This document shows positions 14,369-23,091 of a stretch of DNA of 31,073 bases, piece after piece. Source of the stretch: JABDIY01 sp041576015 (GTDB taxonomy: Bacteria; Actinomycetota; Acidimicrobiia; Acidimicrobiales; SZUA-35); assembly GCA_041576015.1 (NCBI GenBank), contig JBFGLT010000017.1, positions 1-31,073 on the forward strand. The letters run 5' to 3'. The position numbers and the translations under genes were made by a program. A model generated the notes under the pieces. That model did no database searches. It saw only the letters and a program-made list of their open reading frames with translations, and was not told the DNA's origin. Positions within the stretch are counted from its first letter, which is position 1. The number at the start of each line of letters is the position of its first letter.

Positions 14369-15577
14369 ACCTCAGGCCTGCTCGCCGGTATTCGCGTCCT
14401 CGATTTCAGCCAGTATCTGGCTGGTCCAGCATGCACCCGACTGATGGTCGAACAGGGAGCGGAGTGCATCAAGATCGAGCTCCCCGAACACGGCGATCCG
14501 GCACGGGGTCTCGAGCCCCGTGTGAACCGACGATCAGGCTTCTTCGTGCAGCAGGGGCGGGGCAAACGCAGCGTCTGCCTGGACTTCCGAACCGACGAGG
14601 GTCGGTCCATCGTCGAGAAGCTGGTCGCCGGCGTCGATGTCGTCGTCGAGAATTTCAGCCCGGGGGTGCTCGCTCGCTACGGGCTCTCCTACGACGACCT
14701 CCGCTCGATCAAGCCGGATCTGATCATGGCCAGCATCTCGGGGTTCGGTCAGACGGGCCCGCTCGCCTCTCGCCAGGCGTTCGACTTCATCGCCCAGGGC
14801 TACAGCGGACTGGCTCACATGACCGGGTTCGAGGACGGTCCTCCGCTCCTGGTCGGCTCGGCCATCGCTGACACCAATGCCGGTGTCCACGCCTTTGCGG
14901 CCATCGGTCATGCGCTCTTTCGCCGGGAGCGTACGGGGGAGGGGGCCTCCATCGATGTCGCGATGGTCGACGCGCTCGCCCACATGCACGAGACGGGCAT
15001 ACACGCTCCCGGGATGACCGGTGGCGCGTATGTCCCCATGCGGCACGGGCGCGACTACCAGCCGGTCGCTCCCGCCGGTGTGTTCAAGGGACCGGAGGGG
15101 TGGATCGTGCTCATCGTCACCGTCCACCAGGTCGATCAGCTGTGGGCGGCGATGGGCCAGCTGGAGCTCGCCGACGACGAGCGGTTCCGGGGCAACGTGG
15201 CCAGGGTCAAGAACCGGACCGCCCTGAACCAGCTCATCGAGGCGTGGATGGCGACCATGGCCACCGATGACGAGGTGGTCGAGGTCTTGACCCGTCACCG
15301 GGTTCCGTGCACCAAGGTCAACAGCCCGGCTGACCTGGTGAACGAGGTGCACCTCGTCGAACGGGGGTCGATCATCCGGGTGGTGGACGAAGTCGCCGGT
15401 GACATCGACCTCCCGGGCCATCCCTTACGAGTCTCCGGGGTCGAACCGCTGGTTGACCTGGCCGCCGAGCGGCTCGGCCAGTCCAATGGCGAGATTCTCA
15501 GCGGCCTCGGCTACTCCGACGCCGAGATCGGCGACCTGACCGAACGAGGCGTGCTGTTCAGCAAACCGCACGGCTGA
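14366..15577 (+). CDS. Class III acyl-CoA transferase (CaiB/BaiF family)
   Basis: This is a 403-residue protein. Family III CoA-transferases move CoA between carboxylic acids through an aspartyl-CoA thioester. The N-terminus GIRVLDFSQYLAGPACTRLM, the VVVENFSPGVLARYGL segment, SISGFGQTGPLASRQAFD and GSAIADTNAGVHAFAAIGHAL are all typical. D169 in IADTNAG is the predicted nucleophile. The C-terminal VLTRHRVPCTKVNSPADLVNE is the family's small-domain pattern. The start GTG at 14366 is preferred because a -10 box sits 6 nt upstream; GTG at 14333 would add 11 residues. The substrates cannot be assigned, since formyl-, succinyl-, carnitine- and racemase-like members look alike. It is convergent with the response regulator at 15604. 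Confidence 0.88.
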   Translation: MTSGLLAGIRVLDFSQYLAGPACTRLMVEQGAECIKIELPEHGDPARGLEPRVNRRSGFFVQQGRGKRSVCLDFRTDEGRSIVEKLVAGVDVVVENFSPGVLARYGLSYDDLRSIKPDLIMASISGFGQTGPLASRQAFDFIAQGYSGLAHMTGFEDGPPLLVGSAIADTNAGVHAFAAIGHALFRRERTGEGASIDVAMVDALAHMHETGIHAPGMTGGAYVPMRHGRDYQPVAPAGVFKGPEGWIVLIVTVHQVDQLWAAMGQLELADDERFRGNVARVKNRTALNQLIEAWMATMATDDEVVEVLTRHRVPCTKVNSPADLVNEVHLVERGSIIRVVDEVAGDIDLPGHPLRVSGVEPLVDLAAERLGQSNGEILSGLGYSDAEIGDLTERGVLFSKPHG

Positions 15578-15584
15578 ACGGATC

Positions 15585-15598
15585 GCCCTCCGGAGGGC
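15585..15598. terminator. Bidirectional hairpin between convergent genes
   Basis: GCCCTCCGGAGGGC is a perfect 14-bp palindrome, giving a 5-bp GC stem with a CCGG loop or a fully paired cruciform. It lies in the 26-nt gap between the CoA-transferase stop (15577) and the stop of the minus-strand response regulator (15604). The position suggests a shared terminator. It lacks a T tract. Confidence 0.5.
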
Positions 15599-15603
15599 AG
15601 CCT

Positions 15604-16251
15604 TCAGTCGTCGTCGGGCTCGTGATTGAGATCGATGATTCCCAACCGCACCGCACCGAGCACGGCGTGGGTGAGGCTCTGAGCATCCAACTTGCGATAG
15701 ATGGCGTTGAGGTGGTTGTGCACCGTCTTGGTGGTGATACCGAGGTGGCGTCCGGCCTGTTTCGTGCTCATGCCGTCGGCGATCGCCTGGAGGATCTCCA
15801 CCTGCCGGTCGCTGAGCAGTTCCTCGTTGGCGCGCTGCTCGTTCGCCGTCGTGAGCATGGCACCGGCCAGTGCCGGGGAGAGGACTGTCTCGCCGTCGGC
15901 GACCCGGTGCACTGTGTCGCGGACATCGACAAAGGAGGTGCCCTTGCTCAGGTACGCACTCGCGCCGGCGGCGATGGCGTCGCGGGTCTTGTCGATGTCG
16001 TCGTGCATCGTCAACACCGCCACCCGGGTTGTCGGGACCTGTTGGCGGATCAGTCCGGTGGCCTCGATGCCGTCCATCACCGGCATCGACAGATCCATCA
16101 GCACGACGTCGGGCTGGAGGGCCTTGGCCAGGGACACGGCCTCTTCGCCGCTCGAGGCCTCTCCGACGACCTCGTCGCCGGCAGCTTCGAAGGAGCGGCG
16201 GAGGCCATCGCGCAGAAGAGCGTGATCATCGGCGAGCAGGATTCGGATCAT
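15604..16251 (-). CDS. NarL/FixJ-family response regulator
   Basis: This is a 215-residue DNA-binding response regulator. The receiver domain (1-120) has D8/D9, phospho-acceptor D53 (LMDLSMPVMDG), T81 and K103. The LuxR-type helix-turn-helix (~144-205) is canonical: LSDRQVEILQAIADGMSTKQAGRHLGITTKTVHNHLNAIYRKL. It should bind DNA as a dimer after phosphorylation by the kinase encoded just upstream on the same strand. The ATG at 16251 lies inside the kinase gene (26-bp overlap) with GGAG about 9 nt upstream. Target genes are not identifiable here. Unlike the degenerate HTH of the cyclase fusion, this one looks fully functional. Confidence 0.93.
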   Translation of the reverse strand: MIRILLADDHALLRDGLRRSFEAAGDEVVGEASSGEEAVSLAKALQPDVVLMDLSMPVMDGIEATGLIRQQVPTTRVAVLTMHDDIDKTRDAIAAGASAYLSKGTSFVDVRDTVHRVADGETVLSPALAGAMLTTANEQRANEELLSDRQVEILQAIADGMSTKQAGRHLGITTKTVHNHLNAIYRKLDAQSLTHAVLGAVRLGIIDLNHEPDDD

Positions 16252-18025
16252 GGGTGTGTGCTCCAGGAATGGTCGGACTGGTCAGAACGGTGACGGTGGT
16301 GCCTTCGTTGGGTGAGCTCCGTACCTCCAAGATTGCCCCAACCGAGGCGGCACGTTCGCGCATCCCCACCAAACCATACGCACTGCCTCTGATCCCTTTG
16401 GCGGGATCGAAGCCTCGCCCGTCGTCATGGATGTAGAGGGTGCCTCGTCCCTGCTCGATGGTCCAGGCCACGGTGACCTGAGAGGCGTTGGCATGTTTCT
16501 CGACATTCGTGAGGGCTTCTTGAGCGATTCGCAGCAATTCGTTCTCGACGACCTCGCCAAGCACCAGATCGGGATTCGACGGCACGGTGAGCAAGATCTC
16601 GAGATTGCTGCGCTTTTTGACCCGGTCCACCACCTCACCGAGCAGGACGCCGAGGGGCCGTCCCGGTCCGACGGTGGCCCGCAACTCCATCAGCGTGTCG
16701 CGCAGCTCGGCGATGGCGCCCTGGGTGTCCTGGTGGAGAGCCTTGAGCTCATTCGACGGCGCCTCTTCGCCAGCCTGGATTCGTTCGAGCTCCAAGCTGA
16801 TGTACGTAAGCCACTGTCCGAGTCGATCGTGGAGATCCCGAGCGATCCGGCTCCGCTCCTCGGCGGCCGCCAGCGACCGGAGGTGACCGAACGCCCGAGC
16901 GTTCGACACGGTCAGCGCCAGCACGTCGGCCATTCCGGCCAGCATCACCGCATCGGCCGGCGAGTAGGCGGCGGGCGTGCGGCGCTCGATCCCGAGCAGG
17001 CCCCGATCCCGGCCGTTGACGACCAGTCGGGTGTACATGCCGCTGCCGATCCGGTCGCTGTCGGCGCTGAGGTCCCCGATTCGGAGCACGTCCGTCGCGT
17101 TGGCTGCCTTGGACAGCGGCCATGGCAGCTCATCGACGGGGAAGGTGGGAGGCAAGTCGAAGCCGGTCTGGGTCTGGGTCGACCACAGCTGCTCGTCCAG
17201 CGTGGTGTCATCGAGGGTGAGGATCACCAGGCGATCAGGTGCGAAGGCCTCCCTGAGCTGAGCTCGGGTGCCGCGAAGCACGTCAGCGAGATCGAGTGAC
17301 GACGGAAGCGTGCGGGCGACATCCATCAGCGCTCCGAGCAGCTCGTTGGTCTCGACCAGTCGATCGCGCTGCTCGCTCAGTGACCGGCGGGCCCGTTCGG
17401 CGTCGGTCAAGTTGATGTGGTAAATGCCCGGAAACAGGGCGGCGCAGACGAGTGCCAGCACGGCGAGCGGGCTGGACGCAAACGAGTCGTCGGTGAAGTA
17501 GGCGGTGCTCAAGCTGGCCGAGAGAAAGGCGATGACGCTCGCCAGGACACCGAAGGGCAGGCCCCAGCCAAAGGCGACGACGGCCACCGCCACCATCACA
17601 CAACCGACGAACGGGCTGTCGAGCCCAGCTGAGATCCCCAGCCCCGCTCCAAGGATGGCGACGTCGACCATTGCGAAGGCGAGATGCGAACCGCTGGTGG
17701 CGACAGTCCGCAGCGGGATGACCGTTCGGAACGTCGCCATGAAGATGGCGATCGCCAAAGTGATGACCACCGAGACGTTGCCGCTTGACGCCTGGGTGGC
17801 CGCCCACCCGAGCCCGATGGCGATCGCTCCCCATCGGAGAAGGGTGATGATGGCGGTGAGCGACTGGGTGAAAACGTTGATCTCGAGGGCCGAGGATCCG
17901 CCCTTGATGGCGCGCAGCGACCGGAGGACCTGACCGGGGGTCGGCTGTTCTGGCGCCTCAGCGCGTTTGGTGGTCGCTGCCGTCACTGCCTCTCTCATCG
18001 GCACCCGACGGGGCCCAATCAACAT
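16226..18025 (-). CDS. NarL-type membrane histidine kinase, all motifs intact
   Basis: This is a 599-residue sensor kinase. Residues ~45-230 hold about six hydrophobic segments, residues ~250-385 a GAF-like domain, then HisKA_3 with ARDLHDRLGQ and H399, then HATPase_c with EALTNVEKHA, HDDGRGFD and GLVGMRERA. All catalytic motifs are present, so it should autophosphorylate and pass phosphate to the overlapping response regulator. The start is uncertain: I chose ATG at 18025, which has GGGAGG 13 nt upstream; ATG at 17998 and longer forms up to 18103 are possible. It follows the polyprenyl synthase gene by about 60 nt on the same strand and may be co-transcribed with xseA-xseB. The signal is unknown. 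Confidence 0.9.
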   Translation of the reverse strand: MLIGPRRVPMREAVTAATTKRAEAPEQPTPGQVLRSLRAIKGGSSALEINVFTQSLTAIITLLRWGAIAIGLGWAATQASSGNVSVVITLAIAIFMATFRTVIPLRTVATSGSHLAFAMVDVAILGAGLGISAGLDSPFVGCVMVAVAVVAFGWGLPFGVLASVIAFLSASLSTAYFTDDSFASSPLAVLALVCAALFPGIYHINLTDAERARRSLSEQRDRLVETNELLGALMDVARTLPSSLDLADVLRGTRAQLREAFAPDRLVILTLDDTTLDEQLWSTQTQTGFDLPPTFPVDELPWPLSKAANATDVLRIGDLSADSDRIGSGMYTRLVVNGRDRGLLGIERRTPAAYSPADAVMLAGMADVLALTVSNARAFGHLRSLAAAEERSRIARDLHDRLGQWLTYISLELERIQAGEEAPSNELKALHQDTQGAIAELRDTLMELRATVGPGRPLGVLLGEVVDRVKKRSNLEILLTVPSNPDLVLGEVVENELLRIAQEALTNVEKHANASQVTVAWTIEQGRGTLYIHDDGRGFDPAKGIRGSAYGLVGMRERAASVGAILEVRSSPNEGTTVTVLTSPTIPGAHTHDPNPARR

Positions 18026-18083
18026 TGCTGTGCGTGAGCCTCCCTGACGCTGGGTGTCGCACTCAGTCACCTCCTCGCCGCGT

Positions 18084-19187
18084 TCAGTGGGTGCGACGGC
18101 CAACGTAGTCGGCCAGAGCAGCCATTGTCACTTGCGTCTCCGGGTCGATGCGGAGGTTCCCGACTTTTCCGTGCGCATCGTCGACAAGCTCGTTGATTCG
18201 TCGCTCGATCAGCACGACGGCCCCCGTCGCATGGAGCACTTCCACGATCGTGGCGATCTGCGCTGCTGTGAGCTGGGGATTTCCGATGTGCGTTAGGATC
18301 GACGCCTGCGCCGGCGTGGCTCGCCGGGCGGCCAGTGCCACCAGCTCGGTCGCCTTTCCCTCTCGAAGATCACCGCCAACCGGCTTGCCGGTGCGGGAAT
18401 CGTCGCCCAAGACGCCGAGCAGGTCGTCACGCAACTGGAACGCCTGCCCGAGCGGTCGCCCGAATGCCTCGATTCGGTCAATGGCGACCTGGCGTGCCTC
18501 CGGGGACATCGCCATCCACCCCGGCGCCAGCGTTGCGCCGAGCTGCAGTGGACGCACGATCGTGTAAAGGGCGCTCTTGAACATCGCGACCGACCGGGCC
18601 GTCGGCTGGTCACCGTCGGCGGCCGCCGACGACCGCAGGTCCAGGTACTGGCCCAGATTCAGTTCGATGCGGAGTTCATCCCACAGCGCCCGGGTGGCCG
18701 GAGTGGTGTTCCCGATACAGCGGTCGGCGTAGGCGTGGGCAAGGTCCCCGAGCAAGATGGCGACACCCTCGCCATACCGGCGGGGCTCTCCCCGCCACCC
18801 CGACCGTCGCACCCGTTCGGCCTGGGTCGTGTGGATGGTCGGCAGACCGCGGCGGGTGGCGGCGTCGTCCATGATGTCGTCGTGGATGAGCGCGAACGCT
18901 TGCAGCAGTTCGAACGCGGCACACGCATCGAGGATGTCGCCTTCGTCGTGATCGCGTGTTCCGAGCCACCGGCACGTTCCGACCCAGGACCAGTAACAGA
19001 AGGCGGCCCGGAGTCGTTTGCCCCTGCTCATGACCATCGACTCGAGCAGCCGGACTGCCTCGCCAAGTCGGGGGTCCCTTGCCGTCCAGCGAGTGATCTC
19101 GGCCTCGAGAATCGTCCGCAAGTGCGCTTCGGTTCGCGCCGCGATCCCCACCACCGCGTCGGGTGGAGCTTCAGTCATCGCCGTCAT
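18084..19187 (-). CDS. Polyprenyl diphosphate synthase (GGPP synthase-like)
   Basis: This is a 367-residue trans-isoprenyl diphosphate synthase. It condenses isopentenyl diphosphate with an allylic diphosphate in the cytoplasm. First Asp-rich motif: DDIMDD at 103-108, after FALIH. Also seen are SRGKRLRAAF near residue 54 and the second Asp-rich region QLRDDLLGVLGD with GKPVGGDLREGK. This second-motif form is the usual one in actinobacterial geranylgeranyl/farnesyl synthases. Product length is not predictable with confidence. The start is ATG at 19187 or 19178; both overlap the xseB stop (19171) and neither has a clear ribosome site, suggesting coupled translation. The xseB-prenyl synthase order recalls xseB-ispA in enterobacteria. 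Confidence 0.9.
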   Translation of the reverse strand: MTAMTEAPPDAVVGIAARTEAHLRTILEAEITRWTARDPRLGEAVRLLESMVMSRGKRLRAAFCYWSWVGTCRWLGTRDHDEGDILDACAAFELLQAFALIHDDIMDDAATRRGLPTIHTTQAERVRRSGWRGEPRRYGEGVAILLGDLAHAYADRCIGNTTPATRALWDELRIELNLGQYLDLRSSAAADGDQPTARSVAMFKSALYTIVRPLQLGATLAPGWMAMSPEARQVAIDRIEAFGRPLGQAFQLRDDLLGVLGDDSRTGKPVGGDLREGKATELVALAARRATPAQASILTHIGNPQLTAAQIATIVEVLHATGAVVLIERRINELVDDAHGKVGNLRIDPETQVTMAALADYVGRRTH

Positions 19188-19410
19188 CGGGAGGTTCGAG
19201 GTCGGCGGGGGGATCGAGCTCGGCGACCAGCTGTTCGACATCCACATGCACCGCCTCCAGACGCGATCGGCAGAAGGCCAGCAGCGTCGCCGCTCGCGAA
19301 ATCCGCTCGGCCAGGTGGTCGACGTCGACGACGCTGCTCTCGAGCTCGGCCAGGATCTGCTCCACCTCGGTGATGGCGGCGTCGTAGCTCATCTGTAGGT
19401 CGTCGGTCAC
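19171..19410 (-). CDS. xseB: Exodeoxyribonuclease VII small subunit
   Basis: This is a 79-residue protein. XseB binds several copies per XseA to form ExoVII, a single-strand exonuclease acting from both ends. The pattern SYDAAITEVEQILAELES, then VDHLAERISRAATLLAFCRSRL, is the helical hairpin of the family, followed by a short acidic tail. Start: GTG at 19410, preceded by GGAGG 7 nt away and overlapping the xseA stop by 4 bp (GTGA). The internal ATG at 19392 is less likely. Confidence 0.92.
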   Translation of the reverse strand: MTDDLQMSYDAAITEVEQILAELESSVVDVDHLAERISRAATLLAFCRSRLEAVHVDVEQLVAELDPPADLEPPDDGDD

Positions 19411-20681
19411 GAAACGTCCTCCGGGGCCGGGATCGTCTCGTCGACGGTACTCACCACACTGCCGTCCGCTGTCTCGGTCCACAGTGTCGTGCCCGGCTCG
19501 ACCTGATGCACCGAGTGGAGCACTCGACCGCCGGCATCGCGGGTGATCGTCCAGCCACGGGCCATGACGCTCACCGGATCGAGGGCGGCCACTCGGAGAT
19601 CGTTGCGGTCCAGGCGATGGGCGGCCGAGGTCAGAGCGCGCTGGGTGGCGCTGGCCAGGCTGTGACCGGCCCGATCTGCTCGACGTTCTGCACCCGTGAG
19701 GGCGGCCCGTGCACTGGCGGCAAGGCGCTGCCGGGCGTGGCTCACCCGCCGCCGGGAACTCTCGAGTTGGTCGCCCGCCGCCCGGACCAGCCGGTCGGAG
19801 GCGACGTCGACTCGCCGGTCGAACTCGGCCACCCGCTGGATGATCCAGCCGGCTGCGGCGGTCGGGGTCTTCTGGCTGATCGCCGCCACTTCGTCAGCGA
19901 TCGATCGATCGATGTCGTGGCCGACACCGACCACAACCGGTCTGGTGCAATTGGCGATGGCGGTCGCAACCGCCAGATCGTCGAACGCTGCGAGATCGGT
20001 CTTGGCCCCGCCACCGCGTACCACCGCCACCAGGTCCACCTCGGCGGCAGCCGCCGCAATGATCGCCCTCTCCAGCGAACCCGGCGCTTCGGGCCCCTGG
20101 ACCCGGGCGTCGAAACGCTGCACCGCAAAGCCGATGCCGGTCCGGCCGAGCTCGTCGGTGAAGTCCGCGTCGGCGGCGCTCCCGGCACTCGTGACCAGCG
20201 CGATCCGGATCGGGAGCACCGGCAGCGGGACGAGCCGGTTCCGGTGCAGGAGTCCGAGTTCGTCGAGCCGGCGGAGCGTCGCCTCCCGGTTGGCGGCCAG
20301 CTTTCCGAGCGTGTAGTTCGGGTCGATCATTGTCATGATCAACTGCACCCGGCCGGTGCGGGCGTAGTGCTCGATCCGGCCGGCGATCGACACCTCGATC
20401 CCGTCCTCCATGCGGACGGCGTTCGTGCGCTTGAGGATGGCATTGACCTGATACTTCGTCTTGGCGAACAAGGCGACGTCGAGAACCGCCGAAGGTTGAC
20501 CACCGGCTTCGTCGGGGTCGACCAGAGAGAAGTAGACGTGCCCGTTCGCCGAACGATTGAGGCCCGAGATCGACCCCCGGACCCACACCTCTGTGCCGAA
20601 CGACTGGCGGAGCGCCTCGGAGATCCCTTCGCAGACCTCGGCCACGCTGAGTGGGCTTCCGATGGCCGAGCGTCTCACCAT
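19407..20681 (-). CDS. xseA: Exodeoxyribonuclease VII large subunit
   Basis: This is a 424-residue protein and the catalytic subunit of ExoVII. The N-terminal OB fold (LSVAEVCEGISEALRQSF, VWVRGSISGLNRSANGHVYFSLVD) is followed by the core: ALVTSAGSAADADFTDELGR, then VDLVAVVRGGGAKTDLAAFDD and VVVGVGHDIDRSIADEVA, where the conserved RGGG and GHDxD lie. A long coiled coil and the C-terminal DPVSVMARGWTITRDAGG follow. Length is normal for a compact XseA. Start: ATG at 20681 or GTG at 20687. It is divergent from the GGDEF-EAL gene, sharing a promoter region of about 70 bp, and is the first gene of the xseA-xseB-prenyl synthase run. Confidence 0.94.
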   Translation of the reverse strand: MVRRSAIGSPLSVAEVCEGISEALRQSFGTEVWVRGSISGLNRSANGHVYFSLVDPDEAGGQPSAVLDVALFAKTKYQVNAILKRTNAVRMEDGIEVSIAGRIEHYARTGRVQLIMTMIDPNYTLGKLAANREATLRRLDELGLLHRNRLVPLPVLPIRIALVTSAGSAADADFTDELGRTGIGFAVQRFDARVQGPEAPGSLERAIIAAAAAEVDLVAVVRGGGAKTDLAAFDDLAVATAIANCTRPVVVGVGHDIDRSIADEVAAISQKTPTAAAGWIIQRVAEFDRRVDVASDRLVRAAGDQLESSRRRVSHARQRLAASARAALTGAERRADRAGHSLASATQRALTSAAHRLDRNDLRVAALDPVSVMARGWTITRDAGGRVLHSVHQVEPGTTLWTETADGSVVSTVDETIPAPEDVS

Positions 20682-20739
20682 GGTCACGCTATCGGGAGCA
20701 ATCCTTTCCAGTTTGGCCGTCGAATCGGACCCGACGCAT

Positions 20740-20756
20740 TAGGGTATGCGCCAGTG
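20740..20756 (+). promoter_or_regulatory. Candidate leaderless promoter of the GGDEF-EAL gene
   Basis: TAGGGT (20740-20745) is a -10 candidate, 8 nt before the GTG at 20754. The predicted transcript begins at or within a base or two of that GTG. No Shine-Dalgarno is present before it or before the next in-frame ATG (20793). No clear -35 is seen. Confidence 0.4.
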
Positions 20757-22994
20757 CCGGATCCAGCCTCACCGCCGCATCAACCCCTCCCGATGCCGCC
20801 GTTGACCGCAGCCATCGACGGGGTCATGGTGTCGGCAGTCCACCCGGACTCCGACTCCGCCCACTTGGTCTACGTGAGCGAGAGCCTGGCCGAGCTTCTC
20901 GACCGCTCGACGGGTGACCTGCTCGGTCAGCCCCCGGAGGTCCTGTTTGCATTGGACACCCCGCCGGCCCAGCTCGATGCCGTCGCCGAGCTGGTGTCAC
21001 AGGGCAAACAGGCGAGCTTGCCGATGGCGTTGCAGCATGCCGACGGCAGTGACGTGCCGGTGCGAGCCACGTTCCTTGCCGTCCCGTCGCTCAGCGATGG
21101 CTGGCCCCTGTACCTCTCCATGTTCCGCGTTCGGCGCCCGCCCGAACTCGAGCCGCCGGCTCCGTCGGTCCCCGACGTCAGCGAGCTCTTCGACGTGCTC
21201 GCCGACCCCGTTTCCCTCGACGACGTGATCCGTGAACTCGCCGAGCGGGCCGAGGTCAGTCTCGGCGGTGGTCGGGTGATCATGGCGCTGGCCTACGCCC
21301 ATGAGCCGACCTCAGCCCGGTTCGACCTCGTTCGCACCGCCGGCTTCAAACCCAAGCTGCTCGCCGATTTCTTCGAGGCCATCCGTGGCAGCGCACCGGG
21401 TCTGGCCGAGCCCCGGTCGGTGGCCGTCGCCGCCCTGCCGCTCGAGTCCGCGCTCGAGTTCCAGAACGCCGGCATGACCTCGCTGTGGGTCACCCCGATG
21501 CATCGCGACGATGGCCAGGTTCTGGGAGCCGTCGCCGTCGCCCATCCCACCCGTGACCGACCCACGCCGGAGGAGCAGCATCTTCTGACGAGCGTCGCCC
21601 GGTTGTCGGTCGTGGCCATGGATCGGAGTCGCAGGGAGGCCGATCTCGCCCTCCGGGCCCTTCACGACCCGCTCACCGGGTTGCCCAACCGTGACCTCAT
21701 GACCGACCGGCTGACCCAACTGCTCGGCCTCGTGCAGCGCCCCCGGGGCGGCGGCCGAGACGCCGATGCTCAGCACCCGGTCCTGGTCGTCGTCCTGGTC
21801 GACCTCGACCGGTTCAAGGCGCTGAACGACCGACGAGGATCCGTCGTCGGCGACGTTGTGCTGTCACAGACAGCTCAGCGCCTGCGGGCAACGCTCAGGA
21901 CCGGTGACACGATGGGACGTATCGGGCCGGATCAGTTCCTGGTGGTCTGTCCTGCCCGCCGGGATGATGCCGACGCCTACGCGACTGCAGAAGAGCTTCG
22001 TCAGGCGGTGATCGCTCCGATCGACGTGCCCGATGGCGACACCGCCCAGGTGACGGCCTCGGTGGGCGTCGTCATCGTCCACTCCGACGACGACGTCGAG
22101 GTCGCAGACGTCATCTCCAGCGCCGAATCGGCCGTCGAGGCCGCCCACGAAGCCGGGCGAGATCACGTGGCGGTGATCGACGCCGACCTGCGTCGCCAGC
22201 TGGCCGCCCGGCAGGAGACGGAGCTGGCGGTGCGCACCGCCATCGACGAGAACGAGTTCGTCCTGCTGTATCAGCCGATCATCGAGGTCGGGTCGGGATC
22301 GATGATCGGTGCCGAGGCCCTCCTGCGCTGGGACCGACCCGGCCACGGAGTTCTGCCTCCACCGGCATTCATGGATGTTGCCGAGGACTCCGGACTCATC
22401 ATCGACATGGGCAACTGGGTCATCCAAGAAGCTTGCCGGCAGGTCGCTGAATGGCCCGAGCGCCTGGCCGGTGGCCGGCCGGTCATCTCGGTCAACCTCT
22501 CGGCCCGCCAGCTCTCCCACCCATCGCTGATCGAGACCGTCACCAACGCCTTGGAGTACTACGCCGTCGAGCCCTCGTGCCTTGGTCTCGAGGTCACCGA
22601 GTCCATGGAGGTCGAAGACCTGGAGCGAGCATCGGCGGCCCTGGTCGACCTGGCCGGACTCGGCTGTCACCTCAGCATCGACGACTTCGGCATCGGCTAT
22701 GCCACCCTCGACTACCTGCGCCGGTTCTCCATGGCCCACACGCTCAAAGTCGATCGCTCGTTCGTCGACGGTCTCGGCGAGAGCCGTGAGGACACCGCCA
22801 TCGTCTCAGCGTCGGTCACCCTCGCTGACTCGCTCGGCCTCACCGTCGTCGCCGAAGGCGTCGAAACGGTCGATCAACTGGAGTATCTCCACCAGCTCGG
22901 CTGTGACTACGCCCAGGGGTACCTGCTATCTAAGCCCGTCGAACTCGACGACGCCCATCTCCTCTGGCACCGGGCCACGCTCATACCGTTCTGA
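20754..22994 (+). CDS. PAS-GAF-GGDEF-EAL protein; likely c-di-GMP phosphodiesterase with degenerate GGDEF
   Basis: This is a 746-residue protein. Residues ~10-130 look like a PAS domain, ~145-300 like GAF. GGDEF domain ~305-470: HDPLTGLPNRDLMTDRL and VLVDLDRFKALND are good, but the active-site loop reads GPDQF (391-395) instead of GGDEF, so diguanylate cyclase activity is doubtful. The EAL domain ~485-740 is intact: GAEALLRW with E521, NLSARQL, LEVTES, IDDFGIGYATLDYLRRF, LKVDRSFV, and AEGVET with the QGYLLSKP end. It should hydrolyse c-di-GMP to pGpG, perhaps modulated by GTP binding to the dead GGDEF site. There is no membrane segment. Start GTG 20754 rests on the -10 box position. The long upstream extension of the frame is antisense to xseA and not coding. 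Confidence 0.9.
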   Translation: MPDPASPPHQPLPMPPLTAAIDGVMVSAVHPDSDSAHLVYVSESLAELLDRSTGDLLGQPPEVLFALDTPPAQLDAVAELVSQGKQASLPMALQHADGSDVPVRATFLAVPSLSDGWPLYLSMFRVRRPPELEPPAPSVPDVSELFDVLADPVSLDDVIRELAERAEVSLGGGRVIMALAYAHEPTSARFDLVRTAGFKPKLLADFFEAIRGSAPGLAEPRSVAVAALPLESALEFQNAGMTSLWVTPMHRDDGQVLGAVAVAHPTRDRPTPEEQHLLTSVARLSVVAMDRSRREADLALRALHDPLTGLPNRDLMTDRLTQLLGLVQRPRGGGRDADAQHPVLVVVLVDLDRFKALNDRRGSVVGDVVLSQTAQRLRATLRTGDTMGRIGPDQFLVVCPARRDDADAYATAEELRQAVIAPIDVPDGDTAQVTASVGVVIVHSDDDVEVADVISSAESAVEAAHEAGRDHVAVIDADLRRQLAARQETELAVRTAIDENEFVLLYQPIIEVGSGSMIGAEALLRWDRPGHGVLPPPAFMDVAEDSGLIIDMGNWVIQEACRQVAEWPERLAGGRPVISVNLSARQLSHPSLIETVTNALEYYAVEPSCLGLEVTESMEVEDLERASAALVDLAGLGCHLSIDDFGIGYATLDYLRRFSMAHTLKVDRSFVDGLGESREDTAIVSASVTLADSLGLTVVAEGVETVDQLEYLHQLGCDYAQGYLLSKPVELDDAHLLWHRATLIPF

Positions 22995-23091
22995 TGCTGT
23001 GTTGATGCAGCCTCCGCCCGAGGGCTTCGGCTGGACTCGCTTCGCTCGGCAATCGGTGCACGCAAGCCCAGCGTTACCGGGTGATGCAGCG

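Noticed and set aside
19506..20753. Upstream 416-codon extension of the GGDEF-EAL frame
   Set aside because: It is antisense to xseA, which has clear family motifs. The extension is Arg/Gly/His-rich without domain signals.
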